Source: Chloroflexota bacterium
GTDB lineage: Bacteria; Chloroflexota; Anaerolineae; Aggregatilineales; Phototrophicaceae
Assembly: GCA_023430545.1 (NCBI GenBank)
Contig: JAEZAF010000199.1
Location: 1 to 64,000 of the forward strand
Direction: 5' to 3'
Length of the DNA: 64,000 nt
Part shown: piece after piece, positions 17,783 to 26,312 of the stretch
Layout: each line of letters opens with the position of its first letter
Position numbering within the stretch: the first letter of the stretch is position 1
Made by a program: the position numbers and the translations under genes
The notes under the pieces: model-generated
The model's database searches: none
What the model was told of the DNA's origin: nothing
Seen by the model: the letters and a program-made list of their open reading frames with translations, nothing else

Positions 17783-19036
17783 ATGACTAAATCCAGGCAA
17801 AACACTATTACATCCAGCCAACCGCTAGCGGATCGTATCCGCCCGGCATCGCTGGAAGAATTCGTCGGTCAGCGCCATCTTGTCGGGGAAGGCAAACCGC
17901 TGTATCAAGTGATCCATAACAACACGGTGCATTCGATGATCCTGTGGGGGCCGCCCGGTGTCGGTAAGACAACACTGGCGCGGATCATCGCGCAGCAGAC
18001 TGGCAGACGCTTCGTGATGCTGTCGGCTGTATCAGCCAGCAAGGATGATCTGCGTAAGGTGGTAGACAGCGCCCGCGCCGCACACCATCCTCGCACGACA
18101 CTGTTTGCCGATCTCGACGAGAATACAGGTGATGCCGATGCCCGTAACGGTACGGTCCTGTTTCTGGACGAGATCCACCGCTTTAACAAAGCACAGCAGG
18201 ACTTCCTATTGCCGTATGTCGAAGACGGAACGATTACTCTGATCGGTGCTACCACCGAAAACCCAAGCTTTGAAGTCATCTCGGCGCTGCTGTCACGGAG
18301 TCAGGTCTTCGTGCTCAACACGCTGACACCGGAAGAGATCCGCGAGATCATCGAACATGGTGCGGTGGTGCTTGGGCGGGAAGTCGAGCCGGAAGCCTTC
18401 GATTTTCTGGCAGAATACGCCAACGGGGATGCCCGTCAGGCGTTGAATCTGCTGCAGGCGGTCGGCAGCCTGTATCCCGATGCTGTGATCACGGTCGAGC
18501 GGTTAAGAGACACGCTGCAATCCAAGCATCTGCGATACGATAAGCAGGAAGAAGAGCATTACAACACGGTCAGCGCCTATATCAAGAGTATGCGCGCCAG
18601 CAATGTCGATGCCGCGCTGTACTATCTGGCGCGGATGGTCGCCGCCGGGGAAGATCCCAAGTTCATCGCCCGACGAATGGTGATCTTCGCCAGTGAGGAT
18701 ATCGGTGTCGCACAGCCGACCGCGCTGGTCGTCGCCAATGAGGTCTTTCGGGCTGTCGAGATCATCGGCTATCCTGAATGCCAGATCAATCTGGCGCATG
18801 GCACGGTCTATCTGGCGATGGCGGCCAAAGATCGCTCGGCATATGAGGCTTACTTCAAGGCGCTGGATGATGCTAATCAGCATGGGAATCTGCCGATCCC
18901 GCTGCCGCTGCGCAACGCCCCGACCAAGCTGATGAAAGATCTCGGTTACAGCGAGGGTTATGATATGTACTCGCAAGGGGATCTGCTGCCGGAAAAGCTG
19001 AGGGGGCGTCAGTATTACCCGCGCAAAGCGGAATAA
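17783..19036 (+). CDS. rarA: Replication-associated recombination protein RarA (MgsA)
   Basis: This 417-residue AAA+ ATPase has Walker [10 protein letters not shown] (about residues 53-61), Walker [17 protein letters not shown], the sensor 1 GATTENPSF, and the C-terminal MgsA tetramerisation domain ([22 protein letters not shown]). RarA acts at stalled replication forks with SSB. The start at 17783 gives the expected short N-terminus before LADRIRP. No strong Shine-Dalgarno is visible. The gene is divergent from gpmI. Confidence 0.95.
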   Translation: MTKSRQNTITSSQPLADRIRPASLEEFVGQRHLVGEGKPLYQVIHNNTVHSMILWGPPGVGKTTLARIIAQQTGRRFVMLSAVSASKDDLRKVVDSARAAHHPRTTLFADLDENTGDADARNGTVLFLDEIHRFNKAQQDFLLPYVEDGTITLIGATTENPSFEVISALLSRSQVFVLNTLTPEEIREIIEHGAVVLGREVEPEAFDFLAEYANGDARQALNLLQAVGSLYPDAVITVERLRDTLQSKHLRYDKQEEEHYNTVSAYIKSMRASNVDAALYYLARMVAAGEDPKFIARRMVIFASEDIGVAQPTALVVANEVFRAVEIIGYPECQINLAHGTVYLAMAAKDRSAYEAYFKALDDANQHGNLPIPLPLRNAPTKLMKDLGYSEGYDMYSQGDLLPEKLRGRQYYPRKAE

Positions 19037-19093
19037 ATGCCTGATCGCGGCTTTACAGCCGCCCGACAACCGGCGGTCAGGTTAGCGGCCGGA

Positions 19094-19122
19094 TTGACAA
19101 AGGTTTCACGAGTGTCTATGAT
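19094..19122 (+). promoter_or_regulatory. Promoter of the carbamoyltransferase operon
   Basis: TTGACA (19094-19099) and TATGAT (19117-19122) are separated by 17 bases, a near-consensus sigma-70 promoter. It lies 39 bases before the start of the small membrane protein gene. Confidence 0.8.
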
Positions 19123-19160
19123 GTTTTCGCATTTTCACCAGTGAGTTTTGGGAGAACTAC

Positions 19161-19388
19161 GTGCAGGATCTACTGCGATTTGCCTGGCAACGCTTTACGC
19201 TGATCACCACGGTGTTGGGCGAACTACAGGGACGCTTCTTTATCACCGCATTCTATTACACCATTCTGGTTCCGTTTGGGATCGGATCTCGCCTGTTTAC
19301 CGATCCTCTTCATCGTAAATCGTCAGCGCAGTGGCATGAGCGCACTCCGGTCCCGACTGATCTTGAGTCGGCACAGCAGCAAGGTTAA
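19161..19388 (+). CDS. Small membrane-associated protein of carbamoyltransferase operon
   Basis: This 75-residue protein has a central hydrophobic segment (about residues 28-46, FITAFYYTILVPFGIGSRL). It ends in a short polar tail with a Trp-containing HRKSSAQWHERTP stretch. The start GTG at 19161 has GGGAGAA upstream. It ends 3 bp before the carbamoyltransferase start, so the two are coupled. Small proteins of this style are found next to TobZ/SxtI-type carbamoyltransferases; I recall the pattern but cannot assign a family. Function unknown. Confidence 0.75.
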   Translation: MQDLLRFAWQRFTLITTVLGELQGRFFITAFYYTILVPFGIGSRLFTDPLHRKSSAQWHERTPVPTDLESAQQQG

Positions 19389-19391
19389 GAC

Positions 19392-21191
19392 ATGTATATT
19401 CTGGGTATTTCCTGCTTCTATCATGATTCTGCTGCTGCCCTGCTCCGCGACGGCCAGTTGGTGGCCGCGTCGATGGAGGAACGGTTCTCACGCAAGAAGC
19501 ACGACAACAGCTATCCACAGCAGGCGATTGACTTCTGTCTGCGGCAGGCGGGTATTCGGGAACAGGATCTCGATTACGTCGTGTTCTACGAAAAGCCGCT
19601 GCTGAAATTCGAGCGCATCCTCCTGACCACCCTCAATACCTTCCCCCAATCCTCCGCTGTGTGGCGTGAAGCCATGCTGAGCTGGATGAAGGAAAAGCTG
19701 TGGGTCAAGAACATCATCCAGAACAAGCTGAAGGTGGATTACAAGAAGATCCTGTTCTGCGATCACCATATGAGCCATGCTGCCAGCGCGTTCTTCGCCA
19801 GCCCCTTCCGAGATGCGGCGGTGCTGACGGTGGACGGTGTGGGCGAATGGACAACGACCACACTCGGCAAGGCAACCAGCACATGGGTTGGGGATGCCGC
19901 GCCCGGTCACAATGACATCACCCTGTTCAGCGAACAGCGCTTCCCGCACTCACTCGGCCTGTTATACTCGGCCTTTACTGCCTTTCTCGGCTTCCGTGTA
20001 AATAACGGTGAATACAAAGTCATGGGGATGGCCCCCTACGGTGAGCCGAGGTATCTCGATAAAGTTGAGAAGGTCTTCAAACTGAATCCGCAGGATGGCA
20101 GTTTCCATCTGGACCTGGATTACTTCAGCTTCCATCAGTCGGCTGATTCCAGTTACAGCCAGCGCTTCATCGAGCTGTTCGGTCAGCCGCGCCCACCGGA
20201 AGCCGACTTCTTCACGATGGCGACGAATCCGGAACGCTCAGCTGAGCGTGCGGCCATGCAGGAAAACCAGCACTATGCCGACATCGCAGCCAGTATCCAG
20301 CGGGCCACTGAAGATGCACTGATCGCGATTGCGAATCAACTGCATAAGCAGACCGGCCTCAGCAAACTGGTGATGGCGGGCGGTGTCGCGCTGAATACCA
20401 AAGCCAATTATCGCCTGTTGAACGAAACACCGTTCGACGAAATCTATATCCAGCCTGCCGCTGGTGACGATGGCGGCGCACTCGGTGCGGCGCTGTGGGC
20501 GCATCATATCGTGCTCGGCAAGCCGCGTGACTGGGTGATGCCGCATGCCTACTGGGGACAGAGCTACACCAATGACGAGTGCCGCCAATGGCTGGACAGT
20601 CAGGGCATCGTCTACGAGTCCTTTGAAGGCCGCGAGGATGAGATGCTCGACATCGTGGCTGAATCGCTGACGAATAAAAAGGTCGTCGGCTGGATGCAGG
20701 GACGCTTCGAATGGGGACCGCGTGCGCTCGGCGCACGGAGTATTCTGGCTGACCCACGCGCTGACGAGATGAAGGAAGTCGTCAACACCAAGATCAAGTT
20801 CCGTGAGCCGTTCCGCCCATTCGCGCCGGTGATTCTACGCGACCGCGCTGCGGAATACTTCGATTATCCGGCTGTGCAGGAACACGAAGCCCCGCGCTAT
20901 ATGCTGATTGTCGCGCCGATCAAGGAAGAAAAGCAGGATCAGCTTCAGGCAGTCTGCCACATGGGGACTGGTCGTCTGCAGGCGATTGATCGCGAGACGA
21001 ACCCGCGTTACTATGGTGTGATTGAGCGCTTCGGCCAGATTACCGGTGTACCGGTGGTGCTCAACACGTCGTTCAATCTGCGCGGCGAACCGATTGTCAC
21101 GGCCCCGCGTGATGCCTATAACACCTTCTATAACAGCGACATTGACATGCTGGCGATGGAATCGCTGCTGATCCGTAAGCCCAATAGTTAA
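19392..21191 (+). CDS. Carbamoyltransferase, TobZ/NodU/SxtI family
   Basis: This 599-residue protein has the N-terminal Kae1-like domain (GISCFYHDSAAAL, EERFSRKKHD, the metal-binding pair in CDHHMSHAA, NGEYKVMGMAPYG, VMAGGVALNTKAN). It also has the C-terminal YrdC-like domain (GRFEWGPRALGARS, FRPFAPVILRD, NTSFNLRGEPI). The family makes carbamoyl-adenylate from carbamoyl phosphate and ATP and passes the carbamoyl group to a sugar, antibiotic or other metabolite. The acceptor here is unknown, since no biosynthetic cluster is adjacent. It is the second gene of a four-gene operon with small membrane proteins. Confidence 0.93.
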   Translation: MYILGISCFYHDSAAALLRDGQLVAASMEERFSRKKHDNSYPQQAIDFCLRQAGIREQDLDYVVFYEKPLLKFERILLTTLNTFPQSSAVWREAMLSWMKEKLWVKNIIQNKLKVDYKKILFCDHHMSHAASAFFASPFRDAAVLTVDGVGEWTTTTLGKATSTWVGDAAPGHNDITLFSEQRFPHSLGLLYSAFTAFLGFRVNNGEYKVMGMAPYGEPRYLDKVEKVFKLNPQDGSFHLDLDYFSFHQSADSSYSQRFIELFGQPRPPEADFFTMATNPERSAERAAMQENQHYADIAASIQRATEDALIAIANQLHKQTGLSKLVMAGGVALNTKANYRLLNETPFDEIYIQPAAGDDGGALGAALWAHHIVLGKPRDWVMPHAYWGQSYTNDECRQWLDSQGIVYESFEGREDEMLDIVAESLTNKKVVGWMQGRFEWGPRALGARSILADPRADEMKEVVNTKIKFREPFRPFAPVILRDRAAEYFDYPAVQEHEAPRYMLIVAPIKEEKQDQLQAVCHMGTGRLQAIDRETNPRYYGVIERFGQITGVPVVLNTSFNLRGEPIVTAPRDAYNTFYNSDIDMLAMESLLIRKPNS

Positions 21192-21209
21192 CCCATCAAC
21201 GAGGCGACT

Positions 21210-21821
21210 ATGACACAGGTTTCAAGTTCGATTAACGTACAACCGAAGCGCAATATCTCGATTGTCAGTATTGCCCCGCTGGTCTTCGGCGTGATGGTTC
21301 TGCTCAGCGGTCTGCTGCCGCTACTGAACGTCGAGATCGCCGGGATCACGCCGCCGACCCTTCAGCTCCTTCTGACGGGTGGAGCCGCCGCTTTACTCTC
21401 ACTGTGGGCGCTGGCGGATATCCGTGGGCGCTTTGTGGCATCACTGGTGGGTTTCATCCTCGGTATCATCGCCCTGCTGGCCCTGTTCGGGTTTGTCTCA
21501 GCCGTCAGCCGGACGGCCACCAATGCCGAAGAGGTCCCGCATGTGACGGCGGTTTTCTGGATCGGTGTTGTGGGGGCTATCGGCCTGATTCTGCAACTGT
21601 TCTTCCCGCGTCCGCGCGTGACAGGGACTCAGATTTATGGCGAAGACGGCCTGCGTGACTTTATGGCCCGCATGGGTGTGCTGGGTGAACTGCTCGGATT
21701 CCTGTGGAAGCGCAAGCTCTACTGGCTGATCCCGATGGTATTGACGCTGATGGTCTTCATCGTTTTGATTGTCGCAGGCAGCAACAGCGCGATTGCACCG
21801 TTCATCTATACGTTGTTCTAG
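21210..21821 (+). CDS. Membrane protein with C-terminal DUF5989/SxtK-like domain
   Basis: This 203-residue protein has three or four hydrophobic helices at about 20-42, 50-67, 74-95 and 112-132. It ends in a separate unit (about 150-203) with a KRKLYWLIP motif, one helix and APFIYTLF at the very C-terminus. That last unit matches what I remember of DUF5989, a roughly 50-residue protein that is SxtK in saxitoxin clusters and usually sits beside an SxtI-type carbamoyltransferase. Here it appears fused to a multi-helix membrane domain. It starts 18 bp after the carbamoyltransferase gene, with a GAGGCG site. The family match needs a profile search. Confidence 0.8.
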   Translation: MTQVSSSINVQPKRNISIVSIAPLVFGVMVLLSGLLPLLNVEIAGITPPTLQLLLTGGAAALLSLWALADIRGRFVASLVGFILGIIALLALFGFVSAVSRTATNAEEVPHVTAVFWIGVVGAIGLILQLFFPRPRVTGTQIYGEDGLRDFMARMGVLGELLGFLWKRKLYWLIPMVLTLMVFIVLIVAGSNSAIAPFIYTLF

Positions 21822-21880
21822 TCCACTGACAAGCAGAAAGGAACCGAAGCACACGTGCAGTGTGCTTCGAACTGAACCTT

Positions 21881-22240
21881 ATGGAAGAAAGTACTCGCCT
21901 GCTGATTATCGGCGTGATCGCCGTGCTGGTCTCGATCTTTGTCGGCAGCCATGTCCACCGAGAGACGCTCAAGCGTGAACAGGTTCACAGCGGTGTCATC
22001 GCACAGATCATGAATCTGATCGCATCGATGGCATTCGCCGCCGTTATCCCCACGGCCCTGCTGGGATTGATCCTGGGTGTGCTGCACTCGGTTGTCCCGG
22101 TTATTCTGGGGCTGTTTGCTGTGACCTTTGTCGCGCTGCTGATCTTTGCAGTGGTGGAATGGCCGGTCGCGTCGAAGATTGTCCCGGTTGAGGAAGAGGA
22201 ACTGTGGACGGCAGAAAAGGCCCGCACATCCGGCCTGTAG
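21881..22240 (+). CDS. Small integral membrane protein, unknown
   Basis: I do not recognise this 119-residue protein. Three hydrophobic segments lie at about 7-23, 44-66 and 70-93, with an acidic EEEEL patch near the C-terminus. The ATG at 21881 has a poor ribosome site; an in-frame GTG at 21860 is an alternative. It is the last gene of the carbamoyltransferase operon, followed by a terminator. Confidence 0.7.
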   Translation: MEESTRLLIIGVIAVLVSIFVGSHVHRETLKREQVHSGVIAQIMNLIASMAFAAVIPTALLGLILGVLHSVVPVILGLFAVTFVALLIFAVVEWPVASKIVPVEEEELWTAEKARTSGL

Positions 22241-22259
22241 CCTGTCGCTGGCATCAGAC

Positions 22260-22291
22260 AAAAGGCACTGCGCATCATGCAGTGCCTTTTT
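22260..22291. terminator. Bidirectional terminator
   Basis: A 12-bp perfect stem (22260-22271 with 22279-22290) with a 7-base loop has AAAA on its 5' side and TTTTT on its 3' side. It ends the carbamoyltransferase operon and could also end the convergent gene at 22386. Confidence 0.88.
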
Positions 22292-22309
22292 GATTTCAAT
22301 TCCCTGCGA

Positions 22310-22344
22310 GCGGACACGGCGATACAACACAGGTCCGCCCTACA
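22310..22344. repeat. Dispersed intergenic repeat, degenerate copy
   Basis: It shares GCGGACACGGC at its 5' end and a CCCTACA flank with the elements at 16005 and 29987. The middle differs and forms a GCGGAC/GTCCGC stem. It lies between two converging genes. Confidence 0.55.
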
Positions 22345-22385
22345 CTAAACTGGCCTACAGGGTCACATGATAGATGAAGTCTCCG

Positions 22386-23816
22386 CTATGGGACGACTGC
22401 GACGGCTGGTGCAGCGGTATCCCCGGCAAACAGGGACAGCTCGGAGACACGGACATCATACTGGTGGCCGGACGCATAGAAGCGGATACGGGTGATGTAC
22501 AGCGGCTTCTGTTCATCCGGTAGTGTAGAGAGGATATTGCCAGTCGAATAGGTGTACCAGCGCTTTTCACGCACCAGAATATGCTCCTGTGCACAGCTCA
22601 AGCAGCGGTACGGCCAGTCGGCAGGCTGGATACAGTTTGGGAGGCCGGTACAATCAATCTGTGGCAGATTCAGGTTGTTGACGGCATAAAATCCGTAGAT
22701 GAAGGTCAGCGGGCGAAGCTCTCCACCTTCCTCTAGCGGAGGGGCCATATAATCAATGCGGACCATCAGCGGACATTCACTGCCCTGCTGGCCGCAGCGA
22801 TTCAGGGACTGAAAATTAATGTAGAACGATGTTTTCAGCGCGAGATAACCGTAATCGCGGACATCAATCCAGGTTGAAGTGTCCTCGGCATCCGGTGAGC
22901 CACCCTGCTGACAGAAGGTTTCGCCGTGTGTCTCAGCATCCCCGCCGCGCACTAAAAACAGCGCCTGTCGGCCTTCTTCCCGGGCAATCGTGAAATTGCC
23001 GTTGGGGGTACTCTCAGCAGCATTCCCGCAGCCCCACTCCAGCGGCGAGATGGTTTCAACGGTATCAACCACCCGGCGGTGTACGTCAGTGAAGGTGTTG
23101 TTTTTCACCAGATTGAGCAGCGGATTCTGGAAGACCTCAATCACGGACTGGTCGGCCTGTATCCGTCCGATATATCCGGGTGGAATGCTCTTCGCAGCCA
23201 GTGACTCATCATGCATCACGACTTCACCACGGTAATTGGTAACCTCTGCACGCGTGTTGACAATACGCACTGATGCCTGCCCTGATGACGAAACGCGGAT
23301 CGATGCGCCGGGGACGGTCTCCAGCAGCAGCAGAAAATTACTACTGTCGTAGCCATCTGCGACAAAGACTTCGATGTCGCCCTGCACACGCTCCAGCTCA
23401 ATCAGGAAGCGGGCATCACCCCAGTCGAAACGGGGACGCGCCGCGGTACGCAGTGTGATCGAGGCATTACTGTCATCGAGGGACAGGGTCGCGACCACAC
23501 GGTTATCCTGATATGGATCACGGAATGTGACCAGCGCCTGCGACTGGGGATTGGGCTTCACAATATGGCCAATGTTGAGCAACTGCGGTTCATCACCGAC
23601 GGCGCGTTCATTGAAGTCCAGAGGGGTGTATCCGACCCCGCCGCGCGCTACGGCAACCGTGGCATCCATCGGCACGGTGGAGACAAAGAAAAAGTAATGC
23701 ACAGCCAGTAAGCCGAACAGCGCGATGGTACAGAAGATAGCGAAGGCCAGCAGCAGCACACCCCATGCGACCTGTACCGGATTTTTCAGTCGGGAATGCT
23801 GAACAGTTGTGGTCAT
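22386..23816 (-). CDS. Membrane-anchored secreted protein, FecR-like, unknown
   Basis: This 476-residue protein has one N-terminal signal-anchor helix (about 17-45) and a large extracytoplasmic part. Residues about 150-225 look like a FecR-type beta domain (ASIRVSSSGQASVRIVN, then GEVVMHD and IPPGYIGRI), a weak resemblance. Cysteines in the C-terminal half (CGNAAES, CQQGG, CGQQGSEC, CTGLPNC, CLSC) could form disulfides. The ATG at 23816 is preferred to 23843 because it leads directly into the basic residues before the helix. It is monocistronic. Function unknown. Confidence 0.75.
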   Translation of the reverse strand: MTTTVQHSRLKNPVQVAWGVLLLAFAIFCTIALFGLLAVHYFFFVSTVPMDATVAVARGGVGYTPLDFNERAVGDEPQLLNIGHIVKPNPQSQALVTFRDPYQDNRVVATLSLDDSNASITLRTAARPRFDWGDARFLIELERVQGDIEVFVADGYDSSNFLLLLETVPGASIRVSSSGQASVRIVNTRAEVTNYRGEVVMHDESLAAKSIPPGYIGRIQADQSVIEVFQNPLLNLVKNNTFTDVHRRVVDTVETISPLEWGCGNAAESTPNGNFTIAREEGRQALFLVRGGDAETHGETFCQQGGSPDAEDTSTWIDVRDYGYLALKTSFYINFQSLNRCGQQGSECPLMVRIDYMAPPLEEGGELRPLTFIYGFYAVNNLNLPQIDCTGLPNCIQPADWPYRCLSCAQEHILVREKRWYTYSTGNILSTLPDEQKPLYITRIRFYASGHQYDVRVSELSLFAGDTAAPAVAVVP

Positions 23817-24026
23817 AATGGTAACCGTCTGAAATCTGTACAAAGGCTGCCATTATAGCACTGGAAGAATTCAACACGGTACGGCCATTCTTCTCGGTGC
23901 TCGCGGGATGTGGAAGTTACAGCAGAGCGCCGGTTGATTTTCGCGGTCAGGTGTTGACAGATGCCGGCAACTGGCTGCTGGTCCCTGGTAATTGAGAGAT
24001 TACCTGGAAATTAGGAAGCCTATATC

Positions 24027-24055
24027 TCGACGTGAAAGCGGCTCTTCGATATAAT
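24027..24055 (+). promoter_or_regulatory. Candidate promoter of yebC-ruvC-ruvA
   Basis: TCGACG (24027-24032) and a perfect TATAAT (24050-24055) are 17 bases apart, 40 bases before the yebC start. Confidence 0.6.
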
Positions 24056-24094
24056 TCCAAAAAGAAATCAGGTTCAATATTGGAGAAAACACAG

Positions 24095-24847
24095 ATGTCT
24101 GGACATAGTAAATGGTCCACCATCAAGCGCAAAAAAGGTGCTGAAGACGCCAAACGTGGCAAAATCTTCACACGCCTTGCCCGCGATATTATGATCGCAG
24201 CACGTGAAGGTGGCGGTGACGAAGGCTCTAATGCGAAGCTGAAGCTGGCCGTTGGCAAGGCTAAAGCGGAGAATATGCCGAAGGAAAACATCGAACGCGC
24301 CATCAAGAAGGGGACCGGCGAACTCGATGGCGGCCAGATGGAAGAACTGACCTATGAGGGCTACGGTACTGACGGGATCGCCTTCCTTGTCGATGTCCTC
24401 ACCGACAACAAGAACCGCACACTGGCCGACGTTAAACGCATCTTTAATCGCGGCGGCGGCAGTCTGGCTTCAGCCGGATCGGTGGCCTGGCAGTTCGAAC
24501 AGAAGGGCCAGATCATCCTCGGCGGAACCGGCCTCGACTTCGATGAAGTCTTCATGGCCGCTGCTGAAGCTGGTGCTGATGATGTCGTGGATGAAGACGG
24601 GACAGTAGTTGTCTATACCCCACGTGAAAAACTGCGTGCGGTGGAACAGGCCCTGACCGATGCCGGATACAAGGTGACAGAAGCTGAGCTTTACTGGGAC
24701 CCCCAGAATGAAAGCGAACTCCCCCCCGACCGAGCCATCGCCAACATGAAAATCGCAGAACAGCTTGAAGAACTGGACGATGTTCAGAGCGTCGCCTCGA
24801 ACCTGCTGATCACTGATGATATCGCTGCGGCATTCGAGACCGCCTGA
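24095..24847 (+). CDS. yebC: YebC/PmpR family regulatory protein
   Basis: This 250-residue protein starts with the diagnostic MSGHSKWSTIKRKKG and has the REGG, NAKLKLAV and ENIERAIKKG segments of YebC. The family has been described as DNA-binding regulators and, more recently, as factors helping ribosomes through polyproline stretches. TGGAGAAAAC lies before the ATG at 24095. Its stop overlaps the ruvC start by one base (TGATG), so translation is coupled. The yebC-ruvC-ruvA order is common in bacteria. Confidence 0.95.
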   Translation: MSGHSKWSTIKRKKGAEDAKRGKIFTRLARDIMIAAREGGGDEGSNAKLKLAVGKAKAENMPKENIERAIKKGTGELDGGQMEELTYEGYGTDGIAFLVDVLTDNKNRTLADVKRIFNRGGGSLASAGSVAWQFEQKGQIILGGTGLDFDEVFMAAAEAGADDVVDEDGTVVVYTPREKLRAVEQALTDAGYKVTEAELYWDPQNESELPPDRAIANMKIAEQLEELDDVQSVASNLLITDDIAAAFETA

Positions 24848-25335
24848 TGCTCACACTGGGCATTGATCCTGGTACTGCGACCATTGGCTACGGCGTCGTC
24901 AGGGAACTGAACGATGGTTCGCTTGAACCCGTCGCCTACAGCGTCATCCGTACCACGCCGGATAACACCATGCCCGATCGCCTGAATATGATTTACGAAG
25001 GTATTCAGGCGATTGTCCGTGAGTATCAGCCGGATCGGTCAGCAGTCGAAGAACTGTTTTTCGCCAAGAACGTGACGACGGCGATCACGGTGGCACAGGG
25101 GCGCGGTGTGATTCTGCTGGCGCTGGCACAGGCTGGTCTGGAAATCGCCGAGTACAAGCCGCATGTCGTTAAACAGGCGATCTCCGGCTATGGAAATGCC
25201 AAGAAACCGCAGATGCAGGAGATGGTACGCATTCTGCTCGGACTCGATGAGATCCCGAAACCAGATGATGCCGCCGATGCGCTGGCACTTGCTATTACGG
25301 ATATTCATACCCATCGTTACAACAGTTGGGAATAA
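24847..25335 (+). CDS. ruvC: Holliday junction resolvase RuvC
   Basis: RuvC (162 residues) cuts Holliday junctions. It has the N-terminal acidic residue in LGIDPGTATIGYG, the second in AVEELFFAKNVTTA, and the C-terminal DDAADALALAI with two further acidic residues. It overlaps yebC by one base and is followed by ruvA after 6 bases. Confidence 0.96.
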   Translation: MLTLGIDPGTATIGYGVVRELNDGSLEPVAYSVIRTTPDNTMPDRLNMIYEGIQAIVREYQPDRSAVEELFFAKNVTTAITVAQGRGVILLALAQAGLEIAEYKPHVVKQAISGYGNAKKPQMQEMVRILLGLDEIPKPDDAADALALAITDIHTHRYNSWE

Positions 25336-25341
25336 CGATTG

Positions 25342-25911
25342 ATGATTGCCAGTCTTGAAGGTGTGATCACCGCTGAACATCATGATTTCCTGATTGTGGT
25401 TGTGAACGGGATTGGGTACAAGGTCTTCGCCCCTCAGAGCGCGATGGCCGGAGTCGGCAGCACCACCACCCTGCATACCAGCCTCGTCGTGCGGGAAGAT
25501 TCGCTGACGCTGTTCGGATTCGGCTCCACCGTGGACCGCGATATGTTCGAGACCCTGCTGATGATCAGCGGCGTCGGCCCGAAAGTGGCGCTTGCGATTT
25601 TGAACACGCTCAGCGTAGATAACCTGCGCAATGCAGTCGTCGCAGACCGTTTCGAAATCCTGACGCGGGTCCCCGGCATCGGCAAGAAGACCGCGCAGAA
25701 GATCCTGTTCGAACTGAAGGATCGTCTGCCCAAGGGGCTGGATGCCGCGCCAGTCTCGGCCTTCGATGATGTGAACAGCGACGTGATCGATACACTGGTG
25801 GCTTTGGGTTACAGCATCGTCGAAGCACAGATGGCGATTCAGGCCATGCCGCCCGATGCCCCGGTCGATGTCGAGGAACGGGTGCGGCTCGCCTTGCAGT
25901 ACTTCGCCTGA
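25342..25911 (+). CDS. ruvA: Holliday junction branch migration protein RuvA
   Basis: RuvA (189 residues) binds the four-way junction and loads RuvB. It has the N-terminal OB fold (MIASLEGVIT), two helix-hairpin-helix motifs (LLMISGVGPKVALAIL, LTRVPGIGKKTAQKIL) and the C-terminal domain III that contacts RuvB. The ATG at 25342 is preferred to the TTG one codon earlier. ruvB is not in the window. Confidence 0.96.
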   Translation: MIASLEGVITAEHHDFLIVVVNGIGYKVFAPQSAMAGVGSTTTLHTSLVVREDSLTLFGFGSTVDRDMFETLLMISGVGPKVALAILNTLSVDNLRNAVVADRFEILTRVPGIGKKTAQKILFELKDRLPKGLDAAPVSAFDDVNSDVIDTLVALGYSIVEAQMAIQAMPPDAPVDVEERVRLALQYFA

Positions 25912-25952
25912 CCACCCACCCAGACCAGAGTTGATTTAGATAAGGATGATGA

Positions 25953-26312
25953 GTGCGAACACCAGCCGGCAAGGAATGCCGCTACTATTACGCAGACTTT
26001 AACCGTGGACGCAATGTACAGGAATGCCGTTTAGCGAAGGTCAACCCGGAATCGATGCGCTGGCGCCCACAGGACTGCACGCGCTGCCCGGTCCCGGATA
26101 TTCTCAACGCCAATGCTTCGCCCAATCTGGAACTGAAACTGACGATCAAGCCCAGATTTCTGGGGCTGGGGCGCGAAAATGAGGTTACGGCATGGTGCCT
26201 GAAGCATCAGATCCCGATCGAGGACGCGTTTATCGGCTGTACCCAGTGCAACGATGAACGTCCCGGCCTCGATCTGTTCAAAAGCGCGCTGGAAGACCTC
26301 GATAATGATTAA
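25953..26312 (+). CDS. Seven-cysteine small protein, unknown
   Basis: This 119-residue protein carries seven cysteines (9, 25, 42, 45, 82, 96, 99), including two C-x2-C pairs (CTRC and CTQC). It could bind zinc or an Fe-S cluster; neither is proven. The GTG start at 25953 has an excellent AAGGATGATGA site. It lies 41 bp after ruvA and overlaps the HAD-DinB gene by 8 bp, so it is probably translated with it. I cannot assign a family name, though similar small Cys-rich proteins seem familiar from Chloroflexota. Confidence 0.8.
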   Translation: MRTPAGKECRYYYADFNRGRNVQECRLAKVNPESMRWRPQDCTRCPVPDILNANASPNLELKLTIKPRFLGLGRENEVTAWCLKHQIPIEDAFIGCTQCNDERPGLDLFKSALEDLDND

